Shown here: piece after piece, positions 1-5,399 of the stretch | Layout: every line of letters starts with the position of its first letter | How positions within the stretch are numbered: the first letter of the stretch is position 1 | Source of the DNA: Thermococcus sp. | GTDB taxonomy: Archaea; Methanobacteriota_B; Thermococci; Thermococcales; Thermococcaceae | Reading direction: 5' to 3' | Length of the DNA stretch: 9,471 nt | Assembly: GCA_026987155.1 (NCBI GenBank) | Contig: JALSNG010000073.1 | Coordinates: forward strand, 1-9,471 | Program-made: the position numbers and the translations under genes | The notes under the pieces: model-generated | Seen by the model: the letters and a program-made list of their open reading frames with translations, nothing else | Told to the model about the DNA's origin: nothing | Database searches by the model: none

Positions 1-736
1 AGTCCCAGCACATGACCTCGAAGCTGGGAACCCTGACGCTTACGCGGACTTTACGTTTCCTTGCAATCTTGCTCACCTCGTAGTTGACCCGATAGGCCAA
101 GTCCATGAGTTCCCGCGTTACAATCTCCTCGCGGTCAATGTACTGGAGTGGACAACCCTCTCGCCACTGCCGTCTCCGCGAGTGCTCGTACATGCGATAG
201 GGTCTTATTCCGGCCTCTTCTGCGAGCGCCTCAACTTCCTCGGAGGAGTATTTAATTAGAGGTCTGAAGAAGGGAATTCCTATCCTCGGAAGCCCGCAGA
301 GCCTTATATCTCCCTCGCACTGATCCAGGAGGGCCCCTATTATTTTATCGTTAGCGTTGTCACCTTTGGCCAAGACTTCAAAGCCGTTGTTGATGGCAAA
401 CCATTTGGCGTTCCAGAACATGACCTTCTTGCAGTTTATGCATACGGGCCCCTTCCTTCCGGCCGCCTCACGGATGAGGCCCTCCGTGATGTCAATTAGA
501 TAGTGCTCAATGTTCAGCTTTTTTGTAAACTCCATTGCCCAGCGCAGGATTTCCCTCCAGCTCCAGCAATGGAAGAAGGTGAGGGCTGAAACGTCAAGTC
601 CAGCCTCTTTTAGGAGGTATAAAGCGAGGGAGCTGTCTTTTCCACCGGAAAACAGGACTAGCACGCGTCTGTCATAAAGCCCGTACTTCTTGGATAGCTC
701 CACTACATCACCGACTGCATCATCGACGTGGATCAT
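1..736 (-). CDS. PP-loop ATP pyrophosphatase / adenine nucleotide alpha-hydrolase family protein (partial, C-terminus off the left edge)
   Basis: 245 complete codons are readable from ATG at 736 down to the window edge with no stop, so the C-terminus is missing. The P-loop-like signature SGGKDSS at residues 30-36, after a hydrophobic strand (RVLVLF), is the N-type PP-loop that binds ATP and adenylates a substrate. A CINC pair (C99, C102) is followed by AKGDNANDK (about 123-131), at the place where TtcA/Ncs6-type enzymes have their GHNxDD motif, and by a further cysteine in EGCPLQ (C195). This cysteine spacing suggests a sulfur-transfer or tRNA-thiolation-like enzyme using a persulfide or an Fe-S cluster, but the GD replacing GH makes it divergent and the substrate is unknown. 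No ribosome-binding site precedes the ATG, and a TATA box lies about 26 bases upstream, so the mRNA is probably leaderless. The family call is firm; the specific function is not assigned. Confidence 0.85.
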   Translation of the reverse strand, partial: MIHVDDAVGDVVELSKKYGLYDRRVLVLFSGGKDSSLALYLLKEAGLDVSALTFFHCWSWREILRWAMEFTKKLNIEHYLIDITEGLIREAAGRKGPVCINCKKVMFWNAKWFAINNGFEVLAKGDNANDKIIGALLDQCEGDIRLCGLPRIGIPFFRPLIKYSSEEVEALAEEAGIRPYRMYEHSRRRQWREGCPLQYIDREEIVTRELMDLAYRVNYEVSKIARKRKVRVSVRVPSFEVMCWD

Positions 737-757
737 GGGATGAGATAAAAAAGGAGG

Positions 758-766
758 CTTAAAAAT
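758..766 (-). promoter_or_regulatory. TATA box of the PP-loop gene, inside a 6-bp inverted repeat
   Basis: Read on the minus strand this is ATTTTTAAG, centred about 26 bases before the ATG at 736. That would place the transcription start at or next to the start codon and explains the lack of a ribosome-binding site. The element lies in the 37-base gap after the DUF4870 gene and is overlapped by a short inverted repeat, GAGGCT (754-759) and AGCCTC (770-775). The right arm overlaps the end and stop codon of the upstream gene. The promoter is inferred from position and composition only. Confidence 0.5.
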
Positions 767-773
767 ATGAGCC

Positions 774-1130
774 TCAAACCTTTTCAAGCCACTGTTCCGC
801 CAGATCCCCAACTATCGGGAACTTGTAGAGTTCCCCATTGTAAGCTTTCAGCATCCCGACTATCCACAGTATCAGCCCGAGTATCCATAGTAGCATCCCA
901 AGGAGGGCGCCTATGATCGGGATGAAACCGAGGATTATCTCAAGGATCGTCAGCCCAAGGAACGTAATCGTCGACTGCATAGCATGGAAACGGACAAAAT
1001 AGCTATCCTTCTCCAGTATCAGGAATATTATTCCCGTCAACCAGCCCAGGACGTAGGCGAGCAGTCCTTCAATGTTTTCGTCCATGCCGAGGGTTGTCTT
1101 CTTGGGGGCTCCTGGTTCGACATCTTCCAT
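774..1130 (-). CDS. DUF4870 / Tic20-like small integral membrane protein
   Basis: A 118-residue protein with a short charged N-terminus and three hydrophobic stretches: about 22-40 (LLAYVLGWLTGIIFLIL), about 54-72, and about 73-93 (rich in Leu, Ile, Gly and Trp). The sequence LEKDSYFVRFHAMQS between the first and second segments is the recognisable hallmark of DUF4870-type proteins. Their function is not established; a Tic20-like fold is often suggested. The frame stays open through four consecutive start codons (GTG ATG ATG ATG, 1139 to 1128). I chose the last ATG because the ribosome-binding sequence GAGGTG overlaps the GTG and would then sit six bases upstream. The gene is divergent from feoA. 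The PP-loop gene 37 bases downstream has its own promoter, so it need not be co-transcribed. Confidence 0.8.
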   Translation of the reverse strand: MEDVEPGAPKKTTLGMDENIEGLLAYVLGWLTGIIFLILEKDSYFVRFHAMQSTITFLGLTILEIILGFIPIIGALLGMLLWILGLILWIVGMLKAYNGELYKFPIVGDLAEQWLEKV

Positions 1131-1176
1131 CATCATCACCTCACGAGTTTACATTTAGATGTTTGTACCAGTAGCC

Positions 1177-1193
1177 CTTAAATATGTTTCCCA
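1177..1193 (-). promoter_or_regulatory. Promoter (BRE + TATA) of the DUF4870 gene
   Basis: On the minus strand GGGAAA (BRE-like purines) leads directly into CATATTTAAG, a good archaeal TATA box. It is about 50 bases before the chosen ATG. This predicts a start of transcription near 1155 and a leader of about 25 nucleotides, long enough to hold the GAGGTG ribosome-binding site. Inferred from sequence. Confidence 0.6.
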
Positions 1194-1283
1194 AAAAGGC
1201 CCGACGAAATGCCACTTACTTCCCAGTCCTTTTTTTGAACCGGTTTAGCTCCAATTCGAACCACTGAGTTTTGTTAGATTTAC

Positions 1284-1298
1284 CAAAGCTTTTTAAAG
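1284..1298 (+). promoter_or_regulatory. Promoter (BRE + TATA) of the feo operon
   Basis: CTTTTTAAAG at 1289-1298 is a typical Thermococcales TATA box, preceded by CCAAAG as BRE. Transcription should start near 1318-1322, immediately upstream of the TTAGG palindrome. No other TATA-like element lies closer to feoA, so this is the likely single promoter for the three feo genes. The upstream spacer also has an 8-bp palindrome, AACCGGTT, at 1238-1245. Confidence 0.65.
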
Positions 1299-1322
1299 AT
1301 GGTTTGGGAAATAGGATTTGAA

Positions 1323-1336
1323 TTAGGGCGACCTAA
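1323..1336 (+). promoter_or_regulatory. Candidate iron-responsive (DtxR-family) operator for feoABC
   Basis: TTAGG-GCGA-CCTAA is a perfect 5-bp inverted repeat with a four-base spacer, sitting at or just after the predicted transcription start of feoA and before its ribosome-binding site. A repressor bound here would block initiation. The half-site TTAGG matches the outer half-sites of DtxR/IdeR boxes, and DtxR-family metalloregulators control iron uptake in many archaea and bacteria. Seen: the palindrome and its position. Inferred: the regulator, which is not encoded in this window. Confidence 0.55.
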
Positions 1337-1347
1337 CGGTGATGAAC

Positions 1348-1575
1348 ATGATTGTTCCCTTATCATCCCTCCAACCTGGAGAACGGGGGGTTGTGGTAGA
1401 TATCAGGGGCGGTCCAAACTTTAGGAACAAGTTAGTTGCGGTTGGCCTTACCCCCGGGGTTACCCTCCACGTTATCGAAGCACATCCCTACGGCCCGATG
1501 GTTCTTTTCGTTGGTGGCACCCGACTTGCCATCGGAAGGGGTATGGCCTCGAGAGTTTTCGTGAGGAGACTTTGA
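1348..1575 (+). CDS. feoA: Ferrous iron transport protein A (FeoA)
   Basis: A 75-residue protein made of a single SH3-like FeoA domain. It opens with PLSSLQPGERGVVVDI, the typical first strand region, continues through the loop-rich VGLTPGVTLHVI and ends with GTRLAIGRGMASRVFV. FeoA is a small cytoplasmic partner of the Fe(II) transporter FeoB and is thought to modulate its activity. The frame is open from GTG at 1339, but GGTGAT (1338-1343) acts as the ribosome-binding site for the ATG at 1348 with a four-base spacing, so I start there. It is the first gene of the feo operon, and its stop codon overlaps the ribosome-binding site of feoB. Length is normal for the family. Confidence 0.93.
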   Translation: MIVPLSSLQPGERGVVVDIRGGPNFRNKLVAVGLTPGVTLHVIEAHPYGPMVLFVGGTRLAIGRGMASRVFVRRL

Positions 1576-1584
1576 GGTGAGAGC

Positions 1585-3564
1585 ATGGCGATGAAGGTAG
1601 TGGCCCTTGCAGGCAACCCTAACGTTGGGAAAACCACAGTCTTCAACGCATTAACCGGAATGAGACAACACGTTGGCAACTGGCCGGGGGTCACCGTTGA
1701 AAAGAAAGAGGGTGTCTTCGAGTATAAGGGGGAGCGCTTCCTGGTTGTGGATCTCCCAGGCACCTATTCTTTAACGGCCCACTCCATAGATGAGCTCGTT
1801 GCGAGGAATTTTCTCCTCAATGGAAATCCCGATGTGATAGTAAACATCGTTGATGCCACCTCAATCCTCCGCAACCTTTTTCTCACGATGGAGATTTTTG
1901 ACATGGGGCTGAAAAATGTCGTTATAGCCTTGAACAAGATGGACCTGGCCGAGAAAAGGGGAATAAAAATAGACATCAGAAAGATGGCGGAAACCTTGGG
2001 GGTCCCAGTCGTCCCGATGAGTGCAAAGGAAGGAGTTGGGATAGAAGAGCTGAAGGAGACGGTATACAATGTGGCCCACGGGAAGGTGCGCCCGAATCCC
2101 GTAACCCCAACCTACGATCCCGACGTTGAGAGAGAGATACGGCACATAAGTATGGCCCTCTCCCAGACTGAGCTGACAGAAAGGTATCCAGTGCGCTGGC
2201 TGGCGATAAAGCTCCTCCAACGAGACGATGAGGTAATGAAACTCGTTCTGCGTTATCTTGGCGAAGAAAAACTCAAGGAAATAATGGGCCACATAGGGGA
2301 GGCCGAAGCAAAATACGGTAGGGCTATGGATCTTATACTCGCCAGTCAGAAGTACGAGTTCATTGATAACCTCATGCACCGCTTCATACGCTACACAAAG
2401 AGCGAAGGAATCAATTTGACTGACCAGCTGGATAGGCTCCTGATCCATCCCCTGTATGGATTCTTGGCGTTGGGGATAGTTTTCTACGTGGTATTCAAAT
2501 TTGTCTTTGCCATTGGACTCCCCTTGCAGGGTGTTCTGGACGACTCGTTTTCAGCGTTTGGGGAATGGCTCGCACCCCACATAGCAAGCGAGACACTGCG
2601 TGGTCTTCTTGTTGACGGGATCATCGGTGGAGTTGGGGCAGTTTTGAGCTTCTTCCCCCTCGTTTTCCTTCTCTTCCTCTCCCTCTCAGTCCTCGAAGAC
2701 GTAGGTTACATGGCAAGGGTGGCCGTTTTGATGGAAAAGCTCATGAGGAAGTTTGGTCTTCCCGGAAAGGCCGTTATACCTTTGATACTGGGGCTCGGAT
2801 GCAACGTTCCTGCCGTTATGGCCACGCGAACCCTTGACGAGGAGAGGGACAGGCTTGTGGCGATGTTCGTCAACCCCTTCATCCCCTGCTCCGCGAGGCT
2901 CAGCGTTATCAGCTTCATTTCGGGGGCGTTCTTTGCAAAACATCATGCCCTCGTTGCGGTCAGCGTTTATCTCCTCGCAATAGTTGTCGCACTACTATCG
3001 GCCAGGTTCGTCAGCACGTTTCTCGTGAAAGGGGAGGAGACTCCTTTCGTAATAGAACTCCCTGATTACCTCATCCCCAGCTGGAAAACTGTCCTGTTGC
3101 ACTCTTGGGAGAGGAGCAAGGAATTTGTGCAAAAAGCGGGCACGGTGATCCTTTTTGGTTCCATATTCATCTGGTACTTGAGCAACTATCCGCTTCCAGT
3201 GGGCACGGGTAGCAGTTATGCCGAGAAAATAGGGATGTTCTTTGAGCCGTACATGAAGCTTATGAGTCTCGACTGGAAGGCAGCCGTTAGCCTCCTATTT
3301 GGGATAATTGCCAAAGAAAACGTTATCTCCACCTATGGGATACTCTATGGCAGTGCAGATGCCCTCGTTAATGCCATGACGCCACTTCAGGCCTACGTTT
3401 TGGCAGTTGTCACGACTCTTTACATTCCCTGTATAGCGACGATAGCGGCGATAAGAGCTGAAAGTAACTGGAGGTGGGCCGCCATCGTAACGGTTTACAT
3501 GATCTTTGTGGCTTCCCTGGTTGGAATAACAGTATGGCACCTTGGAAGTGTCCTTGGATACTGA
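1585..3564 (+). CDS. feoB: Ferrous iron transporter FeoB, GTP-driven
   Basis: A 659-residue membrane protein importing Fe(II). The N-terminal G domain shows G1 GNPNVGKT (10-17), the switch region NWPGVT (32-37), G3 DLPG (56-59), G4 NKMD (117-120) and G5 SAK (146-148). A helical GDI-like domain follows (about 170-270). From HPLYGF (288) onward there is a polytopic membrane domain with the two Gate regions. Conserved cysteine motifs are GLGCNVPA (403-410), PFIPCSARL (431-439) and YIPC (613-616), the last two in putative ion-path helices. It lacks the long C-terminal extension of E. coli FeoB, as is common in archaea. ATG 1585 is preceded by GAGGTGA four bases upstream. The gene lies nine bases after feoA and nine before the feoC-like gene, so all three should be one transcript. 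No truncation or missing G-motif is visible. Confidence 0.97.
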   Translation: MAMKVVALAGNPNVGKTTVFNALTGMRQHVGNWPGVTVEKKEGVFEYKGERFLVVDLPGTYSLTAHSIDELVARNFLLNGNPDVIVNIVDATSILRNLFLTMEIFDMGLKNVVIALNKMDLAEKRGIKIDIRKMAETLGVPVVPMSAKEGVGIEELKETVYNVAHGKVRPNPVTPTYDPDVEREIRHISMALSQTELTERYPVRWLAIKLLQRDDEVMKLVLRYLGEEKLKEIMGHIGEAEAKYGRAMDLILASQKYEFIDNLMHRFIRYTKSEGINLTDQLDRLLIHPLYGFLALGIVFYVVFKFVFAIGLPLQGVLDDSFSAFGEWLAPHIASETLRGLLVDGIIGGVGAVLSFFPLVFLLFLSLSVLEDVGYMARVAVLMEKLMRKFGLPGKAVIPLILGLGCNVPAVMATRTLDEERDRLVAMFVNPFIPCSARLSVISFISGAFFAKHHALVAVSVYLLAIVVALLSARFVSTFLVKGEETPFVIELPDYLIPSWKTVLLHSWERSKEFVQKAGTVILFGSIFIWYLSNYPLPVGTGSSYAEKIGMFFEPYMKLMSLDWKAAVSLLFGIIAKENVISTYGILYGSADALVNAMTPLQAYVLAVVTTLYIPCIATIAAIRAESNWRWAAIVTVYMIFVASLVGITVWHLGSVLGY

Positions 3565-3573
3565 GGTGATGGT

Positions 3574-3846
3574 ATGAGCATCATAGATGATGTCCTGGAG
3601 GCGATTTTAGAGGGCAAGAAAAATCCCTCCGAAATAGCCTCCGAGCTAAAACTCGACCGCGAGGAGGTAGAGGGAGCTATAAATATTCTCCAGAGCCTGG
3701 GGTATGTTGAGAGAATCGAGAAAGGGAGCAACGCCTGTTCCTCCTGTCCCCTCAAGAAAGTGTGCGGTGGGTCTTGTGTCCTTCCAAAGAGCAGAACATA
3801 CGTTGTCACGGAAAAGGCGTTCTCCCTCAAAAACCACTCCCAGTGA
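3574..3846 (+). CDS. FeoC-like winged-helix protein with a four-cysteine (putative Fe-S) motif
   Basis: A 90-residue protein. Residues 1-50 form a winged helix-turn-helix (helix IIDDVLEAILEG, then PSEIASELKLDREEVEGAINILQSLGYV). It is followed by Cys55-x2-Cys58-x5-Cys64-x3-Cys68 in the wing region and a short basic/aromatic tail. Small winged-helix proteins with clustered cysteines encoded after feoB are FeoC-type; in enterobacterial FeoC the cysteines can bind an oxygen-sensitive Fe-S cluster and the protein regulates FeoB stability or acts as a regulator. Here the position right after feoB, with the FeoB stop inside its GAGGTGAT ribosome-binding site, supports the same role. Whether it binds DNA, FeoB or both cannot be told from sequence. 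Identity with canonical FeoC is by architecture, not by clear sequence match. Confidence 0.8.
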   Translation: MSIIDDVLEAILEGKKNPSEIASELKLDREEVEGAINILQSLGYVERIEKGSNACSSCPLKKVCGGSCVLPKSRTYVVTEKAFSLKNHSQ

Positions 3847-3873
3847 TGCACTCTATGGGTGTTTCACCGGGAG

Positions 3874-3903
3874 TTATATATTTTACAGTCGTAAAATATA
3901 TAA
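3874..3903 (+). repeat. Perfect 13-bp inverted repeat with 4-base spacer, overlapping the TATA box
   Basis: TTATATATTTTAC (3874-3886), spacer AGTC, then GTAAAATATATAA (3891-3903): all 13 positions pair. The right arm contains the plus-strand TATA box of the nucleotidyltransferase gene; the left arm gives an identical TATA-like element on the minus strand, pointing into the feoC-like gene. It could be an operator, a bidirectional core promoter, or an RNA hairpin at the 3' end of the feo transcript. It has no following T-tract, which argues against an ordinary intrinsic terminator. Confidence 0.85.
3891..3903 (+). promoter_or_regulatory. Promoter of the nucleotidyltransferase gene
   Basis: The right arm of the inverted repeat, GTAAAATATATAA, is a strong TATA sequence centred about 40 bases before the GTG start at 3938. 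Transcription would start near 3920-3925, leaving a leader of about 15 bases that contains GGTGG as ribosome-binding site (3928-3932). The gene can therefore be expressed separately from the feo operon although both are on the same strand. Confidence 0.6.
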
Positions 3904-3937
3904 ACCACCCGAATCTAAATGTTACTGGGTGGTTGCT

Positions 3938-5179
3938 GTGAAGGCTGTGATTCTTGCAGGGGGTTTTGGAACGCGTCTCAGACCCATCTCATCAACGAGG
4001 CCGAAACCTATGGTCCCGGTTCTCGGAAAGCCCAACCTCCATTACATCCTGGAAACCATCGAGCGGATTAACGAGATCGACGAAGTAATACTGTCGGTCC
4101 ACTACATGCGCGGCGAAATAAGGGAGTTTATTGAGGAGAGGATGGCAGACTATCCTAAGGACATCCGTTTCGTCAACGACCCGATGCCCCTTGAAACGGG
4201 CGGAGCGATCAAGAACGTGGAAGATTATGTGGGGGATGACTTTCTGGTTATATACGGTGACGTCTTTACGAACTTTGACTTCAGTGAACTCATAGATGCC
4301 CATAAGAAAAACGATGGCCTTATAACTGTCGCGGTGACCAAGGTCTACGACCCAGAAAGGTACGGGGTTGTCGAAACCGATGATGGGAACAGAATAGTTC
4401 ATTTCGAGGAAAAGCCAAAGAGGCCCAAGACCAATCTCGTTGATGCCGGGATCTACATGGTTAACAAGGAGGTTCTCAAGGCAATACCAGAGGGCAGAGA
4501 AGTGTACTTTGAGAGGGAAGTGCTTCCGAAGTTCGTGGGTCAGGGTGAGGTTTATGCCCACAGAATATCCCGCGAGTACTACTGGATCGATCTTGGAACT
4601 CCCGACGATCTCTTTTACGCCCACCAAGTTGCGCTCGACACGATAGCTAAGGAGAACGGCTATTTTGTCATCAAAGAGGATGCCGAAGTCCCAGAGGACG
4701 TTGAGATACAGGGGCCGGTTTACATCGACGAAGGAGCAAAAATAGGCCACGGCGTCAAGATAAAGGCTTACACCTACATCGGGCCGAACACCATAGTCGA
4801 GGACAGGGCTTACTTCAAGCGCGCCATACTCATAGGCAACGACATCGTAAAGGAGCGCTCAGAGATAAAGGACAGCATCCTCGGAGAGGGGGTCGTCGTT
4901 GGGAAGAACGTCATCCTTAAGGAGAATGCAGTCGTCGGTGACTATGCGAGGATATACGACAACCTCGTCATATACGGTGCAAAGGTTCTTCCATGGAAGA
5001 AGGTCGAAGAGTACGAGGCTTACATCAAGATAAAACTCGACCCAACCAAGGTGAGGCCCGGAGTTACTCCAGAGAGATGTCCGCTGGGCCTGCCCGAGTG
5101 CATCTACACCAAGTTCAAAGCCATAGCAGGCGAGAAGCCGCCGTGCGACGAGTGCATAGAGAACCAGTGGCTCTTCTGA
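3938..5179 (+). CDS. Sugar-phosphate nucleotidyltransferase with left-handed beta-helix domain and cysteine-rich tail
   Basis: 413 residues. The N-terminal Rossmann-like nucleotidyltransferase domain (1-235) has the signature AVILAGGFGTRLRP (3-16), the activation lysine region RPKPMVPVLGKP (21-32), YGDV (106-109, metal-binding Asp), EEKP (157-160), DAGIY (169-173) and WIDLGTP (216-222). This family joins an NTP to a sugar-1-phosphate (for example mannose-1-P or glucose-1-P) to give NDP-sugar plus pyrophosphate. Residues about 250-350 are hexapeptide-like beta-helix repeats (IDEGAKIG, IGPNTIVE, LGEGVVVGKNVI). The C-terminus adds Cys381, Cys388, Cys403 and Cys406 (CPLGLPEC, then CDEC), a possible metal site not typical of the family. 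The frame is open upstream to 3704, but that stretch overlaps feoC; GTG 3938 with GGTGG just upstream begins exactly at the conserved motif. The sugar and nucleotide specificity cannot be read from sequence. Confidence 0.9.
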   Translation: MKAVILAGGFGTRLRPISSTRPKPMVPVLGKPNLHYILETIERINEIDEVILSVHYMRGEIREFIEERMADYPKDIRFVNDPMPLETGGAIKNVEDYVGDDFLVIYGDVFTNFDFSELIDAHKKNDGLITVAVTKVYDPERYGVVETDDGNRIVHFEEKPKRPKTNLVDAGIYMVNKEVLKAIPEGREVYFEREVLPKFVGQGEVYAHRISREYYWIDLGTPDDLFYAHQVALDTIAKENGYFVIKEDAEVPEDVEIQGPVYIDEGAKIGHGVKIKAYTYIGPNTIVEDRAYFKRAILIGNDIVKERSEIKDSILGEGVVVGKNVILKENAVVGDYARIYDNLVIYGAKVLPWKKVEEYEAYIKIKLDPTKVRPGVTPERCPLGLPECIYTKFKAIAGEKPPCDECIENQWLF

Positions 5180-5180
5180 G

Positions 5181-5219
5181 TTCTTTTCATTTAGTTCTTT
5201 CACTTCGGCTTTTATTTCA
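5181..5219 (+). terminator. T-rich transcription terminator region after the nucleotidyltransferase gene
   Basis: Directly after the stop codon comes a pyrimidine-rich stretch with repeated T runs (TTCTTTTC, GTTCTTTC, CTTTTATTTC). Euryarchaeal intrinsic termination depends mainly on such U-rich RNA tracts without requiring a hairpin. Position in a convergent spacer fits. Confidence 0.5.
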
Positions 5220-5223
5220 AATC

Positions 5224-5268
5224 CTCACCGAGTTCGACGTTTTAGACGTCCGAAGGACGTCGAGTGAG
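5224..5268. other. GC-richer self-complementary element in the convergent spacer (candidate structured RNA)
   Basis: The 220-base spacer 5180-5399 has no credible gene. Its middle is clearly richer in G+C than its flanks and contains GACGTCC (5245-5251) and GGACGTC (5255-5261) separated by GAA, a 7-bp hairpin. An outer 5-bp pairing joins CTCAC (5224-5228) to GTGAG (5264-5268). An alternative pairing, CGACG (5235-5239) with CGTCG (5258-5262) extended by further A-T and G-U pairs, is mutually exclusive with the first. The rest of the spacer (5282-5399) is AT-rich and I see nothing definite in it apart from T-tracts. No box C/D pair or tRNA-like fold was found. Confidence 0.4.
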
Positions 5269-5351
5269 CGGAACCCGGGTCAAAATGCAGACTGATGAGG
5301 AAATCCAGCAAAAACAGATCATCGTAATATAATGCAACCAGAATTTAATCA

Positions 5352-5370
5352 GTTAAAAGTCAAAAATTTT
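5352..5370 (-). terminator. T-rich terminator tract downstream of the diadenylate cyclase gene
   Basis: On the minus strand this reads as AAAATTTTTGACTTTTAAC, located 30-48 bases after the dacZ stop codon (5400-5402). The U runs fit euryarchaeal intrinsic termination. It is assigned by composition and position only. Confidence 0.45.
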
Positions 5371-5399
5371 GATGAAACTTTGCGCCAGCAAAATTTCCT

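Noticed and set aside
1128..1139. GTG-ATG-ATG-ATG run as a trinucleotide repeat
   Set aside because: Only four start codons in a row, arising from the fusion of GAGGTG with ATG codons; relevant to start choice but not a repeat element.
1861..2448. 195-codon open frame on the minus strand within feoB
   Set aside because: It is antisense to conserved FeoB sequence, has no recognisable domain, and is explained by codon bias of the real gene.
3704..3937. In-frame N-terminal extension of the nucleotidyltransferase by 78 residues
   Set aside because: It overlaps the FeoC-like gene in another frame, has no family similarity, crosses the promoter palindrome, and the conserved domain begins exactly at GTG 3938 with its own ribosome-binding site.
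3992..4750. 252-codon minus-strand open frame opposite the nucleotidyltransferase
   Set aside because: The plus-strand frame has clear catalytic motifs throughout; the antisense frame has no recognisable motif and no promoter or ribosome-binding site.
5292..5299. CTGATGAG as a possible box C/D small RNA motif
   Set aside because: Box D and box C sequences overlap each other here, and no second C or D box lies at the right spacing on either strand.
5305..5393. CCAGCAAAA occurring twice (about 5305 and 5385) as a possible direct repeat of an inserted element
   Set aside because: Only nine bases in AT-rich spacer, with no terminal inverted repeats or transposase nearby; likely chance.
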